Under the pieces are notes generated by a model. That model made no database searches and had not been told where the DNA came from. It saw only the letters and a list, made by a program, of their open reading frames with translations. 64,000 nt of DNA from Phytoseiulus persimilis. Lineage: Eukaryota > Arthropoda > Arachnida > Mesostigmata > Phytoseiidae. The DNA is taken from NCBI GenBank assembly GCA_037576195.1, contig CM075102.1, positions 8,246,001-8,310,000 of the forward strand, written 5' to 3'. Every line of letters begins with the position of its first letter. Position 1 is the first letter of the stretch. A program made the position numbers and the translations under genes. This document shows, piece by piece, positions 1 to 13,900 of this stretch.

Positions 1-3000
1 TAACAAACAGGAACGGGAACTATTGAACGAGACCGATTCGCAACAGCCTCGGCAGCACCGACAACAACAACAACTCCGACGACGAAGCCGGAGGAGTTCA
101 GTCAGACCTACGACAGGGTCTGCTCGCTATCGATCGGTGTCTCGATTTTCGCTGAGCCAGACTCATGCTGGTCGATCCGTCAGTGCACCTCAGGCTCGCG
201 GTAGATTCCTTGACCCCTTGTCAACATCCACATGGCTCAACATGCGATTTCCGAAGATGAGCTCAGCTGTCGGTAATTGACTCCCAATATGGTGTAGCTC
301 GGCCTGGTTGGCGGGAAATACCGCGATGTTAGATATTCTAAATGTAGCTCTCGGCTCGAAGTCTCCAATTGGTGACATATCGACACATGATTTAACATGT
401 CGCGTCGTGACGTTTCTCATAAGCTCTCCCTCACGCGCATGTGATCCTCTGTAGATCCCAGTGAATCTCCATGACGTCAACCGAAAGCTATTTCCTTCCC
501 TCATGATAAAGACCATGCCGTGGATCTTCTCGACCCGCAACAACCGCCCCGAGAGCGAGAAGTCGAACATTGCATTGAAACATTGAGCCGACAGAACGTT
601 AAATAAAATCCGCCGAGAAGGCCTGGGGACCATTGCTGCTCCCCGATTCAGATGAACGGGCGGAAAGTCGATCTCCCATGTTCTGTCTCCTCGTTGATGT
701 TGTCTGCCAGACCTCCTGCTCAAAATGTTCGGCTCGCTCTATGAGAGCTGTCCTCCTCTAGGTGTAGTCGAACGAGTAGTGGAAGAAGGCAGGCTGCTTG
801 CTAGCGAGGCTGGCGAGCAACGAATGGAGGAAAGAAGGTCGGCCGGCAGGCACCAAGCAGGAAGGGAAAAGGAAGCTGCTCGTCTGTGTGTGCGGACCCA
901 CCGAGCAACGAACGAAGCGACCATCCTACGAACGAACCAACCCACCAAGCAACGAGATAGAGAGTTCCCTTCTCCTCTGTAGCGTCAGCCATGCAGCCAG
1001 GATGGCAGGCCGGCGGGGTACGAGAGCGGTTTTTCTCCCCGCCCGAAACTCCCAGTTCCTCTGCTTCGAGGAGAAGTTGCTCCTTTCCTATCAGCCTCCA
1101 CTCTCTGAGTCTCGCTTTTCGTCTCTTCCCTTATCCTCCACTCCTCTTCCAGTCGTGAGTAAGCGAGGTTCTGCGTGGAACCCGAGCTCCAGCCGCGGAT
1201 GTCGACCTCGGTTCCGCACAGAGCCGAGGGAAAGGGACGGAGAGGAGTTTTCGAGGGAAGTGCGTCGGTGGTTCGTTCTATGAAAATGGCTGTAAGGGGA
1301 CTCGGAGGAAGCACAGCCGAGCTCCCCTCTTGGTGTCCCCTCGCAGCACTCTTCCCCCCCTGTGTCCCTGACGCCGTAGAGAGGGGCTCTCTATCTCCAT
1401 GCCTTTATATATTAGAGTGCTCCCTGTTCGCCCACTCTCCGTCCCTTACTCACTCGCCCGCTCGATCCCTCTGCCCGCCCGCCCGCCCGCTCGCTCGCTC
1501 GGTCGCTTTCCCCGGCAGTGCTGCTTCCCTCTCCTCCCCTCCGACCCCCTCCGGCCTCCTCTTCGTCGTCGTCGTATTGAGCTCTCTGCCCGGCTGTGCA
1601 CAAGGCAGACAGGCTCGAGCGCTGAAGGCAGCACCGCTCTGGCTGTTCGCCATCCGAGCAACCCCTCCCGAAGAAAGCCTTAGGAAACGAACGAGCCCGA
1701 GCTGCGGTGCAGACTCGGGCTCCGTTCAGGATCGCTGTTTTCCGATTTCCCTTCTCCTCTGCCCGAACTGCTTGGCCCACGAGCAGCAACGCCACCGTCG
1801 GCACCATCCAACCGACAGCCGAGGCGCCAACCACTAGCACTACGACTACTATGAGGACGAGAGCCCTGCTCGCAGTTCCACGACGTCCTCGTTGGACGAG
1901 TGGAGGAAAAGACGGCGACAAATGTTTTGGTCCCCTCCCGTGAAGCAAGCGCAACGACAGCGCTGCATGCTTGGCAGCGCCCCGTAAACACCGACCAGAC
2001 GACAGGCGGCAAACTGCGCCGGCCCGCGAAAAGCGGCCTAGCATGGTCGATAAGGATATGTATCACAGAGCACGGATCGCAACTTGAGTAAGGTGAATGA
2101 AGAAGGTGTCTCCTTGCTCACAGTCTGTATGGATGTTCGATATTGCCGAAAGTCCTCGTCCCTTGTTGCTCTTGACACCCCGACCAACGTCCGGAACCGA
2201 AGCTCCGATACGGACGCAAACCGATTCATGCAGCTTTTTTGGAATTCCGAAACATGGCAGGGGGATTTCCGGGCCAAAATCGGAATCCATGCATTCACTG
2301 AGAGAGTCGATGTTGGGGGAGACCGAAACGAGTATTCCGTCTCATTCACTCCTGAGGGCGAGTCGCCGCTCATGGAGGGCAGACGACGCAGATTTCGACC
2401 TTTGACGACCCGTTGGGAGCGTCTCGATGGGTGGATTCCGTCAGGCGAACTTCGTATATAATGAGTCCATATTGAACGAAAGGAAAACACGCCCCGGAAG
2501 AGCAAGTCCCGCGGGACCTATCAATCCGTTGAATATCAGTTTCAGACATCCGAGATTGAATTCGTTGCCGCCAGTCGTCGAGGACTTTCAATGATGTTGA
2601 ATCGCCCATTCGCAGCTTCTGAACAGCCATGCGGGGACCGTAACAGTTGTAGACTCCAGAGGGGGTTCCGTTCGACGACTGCTTGCGATGGTGGACCTTC
2701 CCAGTGGTCACATGCGAAGCTGTAGAGGGGGTCGTTCAGCAACATTTCGTAGCTCGATGAACAATCATAGTCATCTCATTCTCTCTGTCAGATTTGATCC
2801 ACTCTCTATGATACCATTTGGTGGAAATGAAACCAAGGCTAACATCGGAGACGGAGTTCGGGATCAAAATAATCATTCACAGCCAAAGAGTTTAGAAGAG
2901 AACAGCTGATCGACTATTTCGTTCTCACCGTCGTCGTCTGCTTCAAAATGAACGGCGCTTTTCCCTCCGAGCGGCCTGCCAACCCTTGGGCCACCGACCT

Positions 3001-6000
3001 CCATCGCTGCTACCGAAGAAGGCAACCCTCTGTACCCCTTCTATATATCTGTAGCTTCGCTATTTTTCTGCTTCTTTCACCTCAAGGTTTAAACTCAATG
3101 TTCATCGGTCGCTGCTTTCGCTTCCATTGATGTTCGATTGATTGATGAAAAATTGTGGAGAAGTACCGGAGCTCGATCCTATACGACCTTCCATCATGAT
3201 ATCGATGCACATACGCGTCACTCTCGTCGTTCGACCCTATATGTTCCAAGTGTAGTGCGCGCGTCAGCTGATCGGACCGACCCCTAGAAGAAACCAACCC
3301 CGAGGAGGTCGCAAAATCAAAATTTAGCCGAAATCTGAGCGTGATTTTTGACAGAACGCTATGGTATCCGCGGTGACCGCCGCACAGTGCGCGAGCTAAT
3401 GCAACAGTCGGAAGGTCGCCGTCGGTTCGACTTTCTGTGTGTTGAGTGCAATCGCCGCCCGTTTCGCCGAACAGCTAAGCAGACAACCTAGCTGGCTCTC
3501 AAGCTAGACGAGAATGCAGCCAACCGAGCGAGCGATGTACGGCAGCAGCAGCACGACCACCACGGCCAACCAGGGAAATCGTGTTTTCTGCGGCACACTC
3601 CCCAGCGCCCGCTGCACTCTCTACTCCGCACCGTCCAAATCCGCCCATCACACACACAGAGCGACCGCCGCTGCTCACCAGCCAGGGTATGTGGTGCTGT
3701 GCTGCCGCTGCTGGCTGACTCGTTGGTTCGCCGCTTACTAAGAATTGAGTTCTTTGAAAGAGGCCGTCCAATCTAGCCGCCGAGACGGACGACCGGCCGG
3801 CCGGCCGACCGACCGGCTGGGAGGTTGCTTGGAGAATTCTTCTCGTGTATTTTCAATATATGAGAGGGCCTCCTCACCACTGTCGAACTCGTCGTAGCAA
3901 GAAGACCTCCACCAGCCGAGCACAGCGACCGCGTTCGCCTCATGCGCGAAGCTGACTGATTCGTTACTCGCTAGCTGACCGACTGTCAGACGACTCTGCT
4001 GGCTGGTAAGGAAGCATGCTCTACGCGCGCGCCTGAGCCGAATCCTGCGAGCAAGGGTCGTTTCGCGCCAAACTTTCAAAAAGCGTCAGCTGATAGATTG
4101 AGTCTCAGAAAACATCATGCGCTCCGACAGTATGACCCTCTGGAGGACTTCGATGATGTTGTGCGCGATGACACGTCCGGCTCAGAATCTGAACGCACGT
4201 TTCAGACACGGACCGCAGAATCCGGTCCGACCCGAGAACGAAATTCAGGCAAAGACAGAGCCGCGGCTGAACGCGGGCAGCGGAAAACGTGAAACGCGCG
4301 TGTTTTCGCTCGGCAAGTCTGTGTAACTTTACGACTGACTGTGTGTTGCTTGCCGTTAGCTGCGCAAGAGCTCCGCAGTCAGCAAAATAGAACGTGGCCT
4401 ATTTCGACGACGACGGCTGTGGAGCAGCAGCTTCAACGAACGTCGCTTGCCTGCCAGTTCGCAGGATGGCTGGCTGGTTCAGCTGACGGACGGACTGACA
4501 GCTGCTTGCTTGCGGGCCGCTTGCTTGGCGCGCAGGCAGCGGTACCCAGCCGCTGCCTTGCTTTCCAAACAACAGCCACTACAGCTACGGTGTAGTCGAA
4601 ACGCGCGGCCCTGACGTGCCGAGCCGTCCGCGTTCAAGAACTGTCGCTTCGGCCCACGGCTGGAACGACTGCAGCGCCCCCTCTCCACTTTGTTAGCCAA
4701 CTTGGTGGTGGTGGTGCTTGTTCGCTTGCTGGCGGGATGGCTGAATTGCTGGCTGCCTGGCTGGGCGGTTGCTGCCGCCGCTGTACCACCGCAGCTCGCT
4801 GAGACCGGAGCAGCCAGCGACGCAGCTCGGCTGCCTACCGTAGTCAGCCAGCGGGTTGTCGAAGACCGGCACCACTAGTTTGCTGGCCTGTCCGTTCGTT
4901 CACTGACTGGGTAGCTGGCCGTCGAGGTCCCTGTTGGAGGACAACGAATACGCGAAGACCGACTGAGTTTCCGCGAGCAGCTGCCAGACGGTATCGACTG
5001 CCGGTGTTCGGCGGAGCCAAGCAGCCGATTGAATCAATGAATGAACGCGTTTTCAGCAATAATAAGCTCCTCATATCATCGTCTTACAGTTGTCCGCCCG
5101 CCCGCTCGTTCGAATCCGAACGCGGGCTCGCGGAAATCGATGAAAACGGACGAGGTGGGAACAGAGTTGGGCTTCTTCGAAACAACACCATGGAACATGC
5201 GAGATACGAGCCACTCGAATGAATTTCTCTCGCAAAGCCCTCGCATTCGGGAGAAAAAAAAATCGAATACAGTTCGTCTGATAGATTTCCTGTCATACGC
5301 AGAAATGGCCGCAGATATGCAGATCCAGTACCGCAGTGAACTCACAAGGAGTTCAGATCGGACACCCGTTAAACCGTTGAGGTTACTGGGTACATTCCCG
5401 GCAAGACGTATCAAACAGAGTCTTTCGAAGAGTACTATTCCGGGAGAATTTTGAATTTCCGCGCGCTCCAGCTCCCAGGGGTGGTGGATATACGAGAGTG
5501 CCTTCGAGGCGCAGAACAAGGCATTTTCATTGACAGGGGGTCCTGGTCTGAATAACAGCGATCTCCACTTGACCAGGAAGCAAGTTAGCTGAATTCTGGC
5601 TGGCCGGTTCCACCCTTTGAGAATTCCTTCCCGAACAGAGCGGATTCCTCTCAGGATTCAAGACGAGAATCACAGCATCGCAAGACCCAAAGCGGCAAAC
5701 GCTGCTCCTCAGCTGTGGCTCTTTATTAATTCATACTCATGGACCTGAATGGGGTAATCAACGGAGCCCACTCTCACTCCGTTGTTACACACTAAACATG
5801 CGTACGAACCCGCGACCAGATGGATTCATGGGTGGCCAACAGGTTGTCGCTTCGATTATTGCTGTTGTCGTCGTCGTCGTTTTTGTTGTGGTGGCGGCTG
5901 ACGAGGCTCGACGATTATAAATATTAGAAGTCGGAGATCATTAGCTCTGCTGATGCGGCGGCCGGGGCGCAACTCGGGAGCGGGCGATTCGAATTTCATT

Positions 6001-8600
6001 GCCAGTTCAGCAGTGGGTTGCTCGATCGTTTATCTCCCGCACTTGTCGGAACTTCCACCCCTGTCTCCTACTTTGCTCTTGTTCCAGCGCAGGTAGGGGA
6101 GTGCGGAAGTAAACCGTGAGGAAAGAGCGGTGGGATCAGATTGTTTGAGCACGGGTGTCGATTTGCAGGATTTCAACGCCTCGCACTCATTAACAACCAG
6201 TTGATCTATGGGTGACTGAGCGCCGTCGAGACCGGCCTCGGAGGAAGGCGGAGAGGTGCCGCGCGCAATTTGTTTTCTGCGAGTGCCGATCCATCAATCG
6301 ACCACGATTGCTTGTTCAACCAACGTGTCACTGGAACAGCGTTCCAATGTCTCTAGAAGTGTCCCTGCAGAAATTCCTCCCAGCTAGGGGTTCAACCGCA
6401 GGAGAGCATCCGGTTGGACTCGGAAGATGTTCGCATCCTGCCTTGTAGTTCGCCGTCAACGCTCGCCGTCCTCCTCAAGGATCGGTCGCGTGGTTCCATC
6501 GCCCATCGATCCGTTGTATCGCTGTGGATTGGGATATTAGCGGATCAATCGGGGAACCGAAATACTATTCTTTCCCCCAAATGGGTGTTTTTCCTCCCTT
6601 GCAGCGCGCTTGCGATGGCGTTGATCGCGTCAATCGAGAGAAGCGCGTAGGGAATCAACGTCCGGGATCCCAAAGTCGACGAGCCATGCGCAAGTGTTGA
6701 CCAGCTGTGTCAAGCCAGCAACCACCATCCAGCAAGCAGCAAGCGATCATAGTGAAGGTTATTCGACGTGGAGCTGGTGAACGAAACAGGGAAATGCGAG
6801 TTCTCCGGCTGGGAGCGTACGAAGGGGAAACGGGGTTAGCCTACTGCAAATCCCTGTGTTCGATCTTCGGAAAAACTCAGTGTTGGACCGTGATTGGAAT
6901 CGACGAGCGGCTACAATGAGCTAAGGGTTCAACTGACTGCTTGTCCGGATGATTCGCCGTGTATAGTTTTCTGGCGAAGGAACCGAATGCGCTGCCGCCA
7001 CTGGTGCTCCTTGCCACTGCAACGTCGACGTCGCCGGATAACCTTCAGCAAGCGGCTGTTCAAACCATGCCTCTGTAGATTCGTCCTCTATCACCGCTGG
7101 CTAGCGGGTTGGTGAGCGGACAGACTGTCGGACGAAATGACTGGATGGCCATCTATCTAACAGGGTCTCCCTCCGTAAACCGGAGCGAAGACTGAAGCCC
7201 CCGGATCGAGGTTGATGCAGGACTCGCTGCCTTCCTGACGGTCTCACCGCCTGGATGGGGTCTTACCTCCCCGACCGGTCCCTCCGACAGAAAGCTCTCT
7301 TACCCCGGTCCCCCGGCGGCGCCGATCGAGGTGGGGTAAGGCTGCTCGGTACCCTGAGCTCCCTATTTTCTCTACCCTGGGGTTTTCTTCCTTCCTCTCT
7401 CTCCCGCTCACCATCGGACCAAGCTCTCGCCGCCCACTCGACTTCACCGACCCCCTTGTCTGAAGGAATAGGTTCTTCTTGAACGTTCAGCTAGTAGCCA
7501 GCCATCTTCTACGTTCGAATAGGGGGAGACAGATTCAGTTCTTCTCGTCCGTGTGTTGACTGTGGTTTCTGTATAGGTGTTGTATAAGAGCTCTCCGTGA
7601 CGAGGAGGAGTCACTTATGGATGAGGAGCTCGCATTGTATCTGGAGCGAAGAACTCGGATTCTGTTTTTGCTCCCCCGTTGAAGAGGCGCAACAATGTAG
7701 CATTTATTCTTCTAAGAGAGATCTCTGTAATCCTTGGGAAGTTGCGATATGACGTCAGGTGACGGATGTTTCAAGAGATTCCTCGAGAGACGTAACGCAG
7801 ACTAGGAAGAGGACGGTCAAGATTTCCGGCGCTAATTGCGACGCTCAACTGAGTTTGGCTCTGCCTGAGTCATCCCTGATTTAGAATGAGGATGAAGCTG
7901 ATTCCACTTCCGGATGCGGCGAGCGAGATGCCGAATTCTCGAAGCAAGATCGAAAGTCGCAATTGAACCAGCCTCCGCCGACAATCTCGAATATTTTGCG
8001 TGGAGCTCGACTCTACGGTCACATGTTTCCTCTCATCGGAGGAGAGACCACAACATGACGTCTGGACTGCGAGGTGGTATTATCCTCATTATTCTTCCCC
8101 AAGAAAATTGATGTTCTTTCTGCTCGCTTGATCCCTTGTTTTCCTTGTTGTCTGGAATCGTGAAGAACAAACGGAAGTTCTCATGGCACTCCAGTTGCTT
8201 CGATGATGATGAGCATGGGCTGGCTCAATCGATTTCTCGTTCCTCAGCTCTCGGCACTTGTTGCGCAAGCCGCGTGAGATCAGGCATGCATCCAGCGAAT
8301 ACTTTTTCCGCCGGCAACTCTGACTCTTCGCGCAACGGCTCTACCCCGAAAGGAGACCCCGCGACTCACTTGAACGGGTCGAGAGACTCGAACCGAGACC
8401 CTGTCGAACGGAGGGAGTCTTCTAGCGAGGCCGGTAGATGAGAGATTCCCCGTGGATACTTCTCCAAAGCTGTTCGAAAAGTTCGGTTCCGCTGTTGGCG
8501 CGAATCGGACGCCTCAAAAAATGAGAACAACCAACGCATGATTTTCGATTCCGATATCCTCGTCGGAAACATTACGTTTCCCAGGACCGCATCCCCCTTG
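1..8600. other. Non-coding region, no gene supported
   Basis: Open frames here (the longest about 210-220 codons at 1.2-2.0 kb) overlap on both strands, are dominated by Arg, Ser, Pro and Ala and follow GC-rich simple sequence, so they look like chance frames. GC-rich patches lie at 1.0-2.0 and 3.4-5.0 kb; a GTC/GTT trinucleotide stretch is near 5,860-5,890. Confidence 0.6.
1480..1504. repeat. (CCCG)n then (CTCG)n tetranucleotide repeat
   Basis: Three to four CCCG units run into four CTCG units inside a pyrimidine-rich patch (about 1.38-1.60 kb). Confidence 0.85.
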
Positions 8601-10900
8601 CGCTTATTCCCCTCGTTGTTCCCGGCAGCGATTTGCGTCCGTCGACGTAGTTGTTAGCGTTGCTCTCCTTGTCGCCAATGTCGAGACGAACAACACCAGC
8701 AGACGCAACAGCTACAACATCATGCGAATCGAAGTTGTTGTTGTTCGCTGCTGCTGCCGTCAGCCAGCAGCGACTAGCGGTGGTGGTAGCTGCCGCAACC
8801 AACAGCAGCGAGTTTTCTCTGGCTGGCTGTGCCGTCGTCGACGGTCGGTCGGTCGGTCGTCGTGGTTGCTGTTGATGCTAGCCGAGCAACCAGCCAGGCA
8901 GCTCGCTATCCTTGTGGCGCCGAACGAACGCTCGCTCGCTCGCCTTGCTGCCGCCGCCAAAGCCATTCCACCAAGTCAGTCAGCTCGCTGCCGAGCCAGC
9001 CAGCCAAGCAGCGACGAACAGGCGACCAGGCAGGCAGTCAGTCAGTCAGCTCGCAGCCGTGGCTGCTGCCGTCGACCGACGCGGCGGCAATGGCAGAAAT
9101 AGACCGAACGAACGAACGACAGACAGACAGACGGACAGATAGACAGCGAGCCGACACACACACACACACACACAGGCGGACGGACCGACGGACATACGCT
9201 CACACACACACACACGGCCGAGCGAGCGAGCGCTGGTTGGCAACGGACGGCAAACGCCAACAATCTACGGAAGGAATATCCATCCATCTAGTCAGCCACT
9301 CGGCCCGGCTCGCTTGCCATCCAACTTGCCAGTCACCTTGCTTGCTTACCATGTAGCTTGCCAGCGGATCAGCCAAGCAAGCAAGCCGGAGAACAAGCAG
9401 ACAGACGGCGAATGTTGGACAGCTCAAACGAGCCACGAACCAACGGAAGGATGGACGGACGGAAAAAACAACAAAAATTGTCGAGTCTCCGCTATCGCCG
9501 AACGCCGATCGAACCAGTCTATCCGCGGAGCTCGATCTCCAGGATTAGGGGTATCTCGAGATTTTCCCTGGGCATCCTCTGTTCTAGCTCGCAGTACTCA
9601 GGACCTTCCGGTAGCCCTTACCCATGTCGCCGTATACAGTCTTTCCGGTTCCAGCAGGACCGGAAATACGGACCGATGTTTTTGAGTGGATGCATATGGT
9701 ATAGATAAGATTCTGCGGTAGGATTTCAAGTCGTCTGCGTGATATTGGTACAGAGAGTTATGGTGTAGAGCTATGGTCCCGCGAATAGGGAGTCACAGCG
9801 ATAGGCGCAGAGGAGTCTCCTGCGATTTCAAAAAGTTCGCCACAAGAGCGTTCTGCTTCTGTTTTCGCCGCCACTGTTGTTGGCGCTCCGTCAGATAGAG
9901 GCCTGATCCGAACTCTGGTGGCCGGGTCGTCTGTTCGTCGATTCAGTTTGTGTTTCTTTCGGTTCTCTGCTGCTGTCAGCCGACGGCGACGGAAACGACA
10001 GCGGCGACGACGACGTAGACCCTATGAGAGAGGCTCTCTCCGTACGTTGTCGCGGGATACAGCGACAGAGGAGCCGGCAAGCGAGCAGCGACCGTGCTAG
10101 CTCGCAGCCAGCGAGCGAATACAGCCAGCGGAGAGAAGTAGACGACACAGTCGTCGCTCGGTCCGACTCGACTATGCTCGCTGCGTTCGTCCGTTGCTTG
10201 GTCGCTTGAGGCGCACCACCGGCGGCAACACCAAGAGCACCACGAAAACGACGACGACAACAACTCTCTTTCCTCTCTGAATCTGTCGGTCTATCTGAGT
10301 CTCTGTCTGTCCGCATGAAAGTCTGTGCGTCCCCTCGTTGGTTGGTCCCAGCCACCATAGCGAGCCGAGAGAGGAGCGCTGCGAGCGAGAGAGAGAAGAG
10401 AAAAGAATAAGAGGAACGAGTCTGTCAGAGAAGCAGGGGGTACCTTCTGGGGCTCTCTTTCACTCGCCAGCGAGCGCCAGTCGGCTAGCTCAGCTGGGAT
10501 GTTCGTTGCTGGCGGTTCTTTCATAGCCTTTCTGCAGCGGGCGACTCATAGCCGAGTTCTGAGCCAGAGGGAGAAAGCGGCGATGGCGGCAGCAGCAGCC
10601 GGGTGAGCAAGCAGCCTGCTGTCGTTGCTGGGGGTTCGATGCCATAGCCCGCTCGGCTGGGGAGTTCTTCTGTGTGTGCCTTCGTTCGGCCGCGCGGTCG
10701 GTCGCCCGATCGACCAAACAGGCGGCCAGTCGCTTCGGGGTACAGCCGCATGCATCGGGGACTCCTCGTTCTGACTGAGCTGCGAACCCCTTGGAAGCCG
10801 AACGCGAACTGAACTCTGGCCGCCTGCATTGCTTCAAGCTTCGGGCGCTAGCGGCCGCGTCGCTTCCGACTTAGCACCCGCTCAATGGACTGTCAGTCCA
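8600..10900. other. GC-rich, simple-sequence-rich non-coding region
   Basis: Dense short tandem tetranucleotides (CGGT, CGCT, GTCA, AGAC, CAGC types) and CA runs. CpG is frequent. A CpG-rich promoter region of an unseen gene is possible, but no coding exon is visible. Confidence 0.6.
9106..9216. repeat. Compound simple repeat: (GAAC)n, (AGAC)n, then two (CA)n runs
   Basis: GAAC units, then AGAC units (9,118-9,145), a CA run (9,154-9,173) and a second CA run (9,201-9,215). This is the core of a wider simple-sequence patch at 8.6-9.5 kb. Confidence 0.9.
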
Positions 10901-13900
10901 GGAGTGAGCCAGCGAGCAAGATGATTTGGCTATTTTTAATGGTAGTCACAGCGGCGGCCGCGGCGAGGGAGTGTTATTGGCAGTTAGTTCCGATCCGACC
11001 TGCCGCTGGTGACGACAACAACACCTTCGTCACGACGATGATCACCATCTTCTTTTTCTTAACGAGTAGTAAAGTATTGCGCGCTCTCCGGTTTCACTTG
11101 TTGATTGTCGTCGTGATCGGTGGTGGTGCCGCCGCTGCTGCTTTAACTGTCGTCAACCAGGCAGCAATTAATCAACAGGTTAGGCGGTCCTTAAGTCGAT
11201 CCGTCGCTCGTTCGCTCGGACAGTTAGCCAGCGGGCGCGCGGACAGACAGCTAGATAGCTGAACCTACAGGCCATCACCCTGTCATGACGATAATGTATC
11301 AATCAGTGGATCACTCGATCCGCTCAATGGAAGAGGGATGGATAACAGTTTCATCGCGTCGACGCTCAAACGAACCACTAAGCCCGCTCAGCTGATCGTC
11401 CAGGATGCACAATGACAACTTTGACAAAACTGTCACCCGACGTCTCGTGTCGAATACGTGAACGACACGGCGCTGTATAGCGATCAACACGGGTCGGGAT
11501 TGAGACTCTGAGGGTTCCTCCGAATACATAGGAACTTGGAGTCATGGAAACTCCATGAAACAGCAGAACCCGTTCTTCTTCCAATAGGTCGAAGAGTCCG
11601 ATGTGTTCCACGCAGACGGAATTGGAATCCAGTTTGAGTCTTCGAGCGACTCATCACGCCAGGCCATCACATGTGATCCTCCCAGAGCCCTCAAGTGTCA
11701 GGAAGACCTGTTATTCGTTGGATTGAGCAGCTCCCCGGTTTTGGAAATTCCGCAGCGGCCCCAGACATGAAGTACCGATATTCTGTATTGTTGCTGGATG
11801 CCTTTGCTGTTGTGGTCAACGTTGCCGTCTTCGCTGTTGTTGTTCTTGTTGCTGCCGCCGTGGCTGCTGCGGCCGAAGTTTGCAACAACGCCACAACGTC
11901 CTTAGTCGTAGCCTTGTGCTTCTGTCCGGCCGTTGCCGTCGGCTCGGATCGATTTTAATCATAGTTGCTGTCTGTCTATTGTTGCGTAAATTTATTTTTA
12001 TTCTGCTAGAAATAAATTTCGCACAACGCAAAACAAACGAGAGCACACGAGAATGACTGCACTTCGGAAAACGTGCACTCAGTCTCGGAGTTCCTCCATC
12101 GCAAAACACATGACGACTCCTGACATGAAGCGCAACTTCTCGATTCCTCGTTTCTGTCAAGGATGAAGGGACCGGAGAACCATGAATTAAGAGAACTGAT
12201 AACGGAGATTTCAGCTTGGATTTTGAGCCCGGAAAAGGTTCGAAACAAATCCGAATATCTACCTAAAGGCGATCGGGTGGTCGGCACGGTGTCTGTCCTA
12301 TGGGCTCGTCCCTCGTTCTGTGTTTGTTCCTTAACGAATCTACGTAGCGAGATATCAAAATAATAATGCTTGATTACCAATGTGCCGTTTTTTAATTATT
12401 CGCGAGACCGCGACCGAGCGACCGTACGACGCTGCCCGACCAGCGCTTGGGAATCCTAAAACGGGATTCGTATCAAACCCAAGTTCGGGAAATTCCATTC
12501 TGGAAGCTCCGTCAAGCATTCATAACATGAAGATCACAACAATGTAACACTCCACAATGAATAAGTCAATTTCCCGGAGAGAATCGGACTTCGTGGTGTT
12601 TCCACTTTTCATTCACCTTCATAGCAACAACAGCTCCGAGGAGTGCGGCAGTGCCCTGCCTGACTGCTCCTGTTCGAGCTGATCGAGAATTCGGCGCGAA
12701 AATGACAGCGACATGTGTTTAGAGACGAAATGGACCGAATGGAACTCCACCACTAAGAGTACCGTTCGCAGCGCAGACCTCAGACGCGTGTTTTAGAAGA
12801 TCAACAAAAACATTCTCTCACCCAACCTCTCACTCACGTTCGCGACACTTTGTTGACCTTTGTAATCCACCCACCGAGGAATGAATCGAACGCATAGCGC
12901 TCGAGGTTCCGCTACATGATCAAACACGTAATCCAAGCTCTCTCTGGAAGCTCTTCTACGTACGCTACAACGCTACTTCGATCGTGTATCGCAAAGATGG
13001 TCATCTCTGAACGAGTTCCAAGAACTTCGGATACATCTGGTCCCGGGTGTGATTTTATGAAATGAAGAAACCACACGGGAAAGTAGCCAAAGGTCGAGAT
13101 ATCCGCGGCAACCATCGAACGCTCCCTTGCCAGTGAAACCGAGAGGATTCGGAAATCATTGGGAGTGAACTGCGATACACCATCGTCAACCCTATCCGAA
13201 CAAGAATCCTCAGTTCGTTGAGAACCAGTCGACCAACAGAACTGTCCAGACTTCGAACTCAACGTGTCCAGCTCGATCAGCTCAAGCCACTCGTTATGCC
13301 ATCGAGTATCAGGCCCAATCCATCACCGAACATTCTAGGATTGGGGGATACAAACCAGAGGAGATGTCGAATCGCATGCCGGAAGGACTAAACGGAGAGA
13401 GTTTCAAAGCCCCTAGGCCTGGGGCCGTATTTGTAAACAAACCCGAGACGCGTTCGATGATTGCCGTCACTCTTCATGCTTCAAAAAACGGGTACTCACT
13501 TTTACGTTTGGTGAGAGCTTGTTATCATTGGATATGATGAGAAGACCCATTGGTACAGAGGTAGGATCAGTTGAGAAACAACCGACCTGTGGCACACACA
13601 GATCGACGTCGGTCCTAACTGACCGTAGTCCTCATCATTCTACGTTCAAGTCCTGAGAGCAAACGCCGGGTCCGAGTTCGCTTGTTGCTTCAGGTTCGCT
13701 TAACAGTCTGCGTCAAGCAGTCCAAATCACTAGAGTTTGTTCACTTGCACTTTTGGTCGAACGATACTGTGTTGGAAGACGCTTCTCACGGCTCTGCGCG
13801 CGTCGAATACGATCGGCACCAATGTGCAGCACGCGAGGTTGTCTTCGGAGTGGCGACTAGCTGCGAACTCCCCGTACAAAGGTTCAACACAGACTGAACC

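Noticed and set aside
291-370. tRNA-like A box on the plus strand (GTAGCTCGGCCTGGTTGG)
   Set aside because: No T-arm or acceptor stem pairs with it.
190-723. 177-codon minus-strand frame
   Set aside because: Starts with TTG, has no recognisable domain, and its length is within chance for this window.
1175-1837. 220-codon plus-strand frame and overlapping minus-strand frames
   Set aside because: Pro/Ser/Leu/Arg-rich products of GC-rich simple sequence; several frames are open at once, as expected by chance.
10885-11262. Frame with a signal-peptide-like stretch (MIWLFLMVVTAAAAA)
   Set aside because: Hydrophobicity comes from GCC/GTT-type simple sequence; no conserved part follows and no donor could be fixed.
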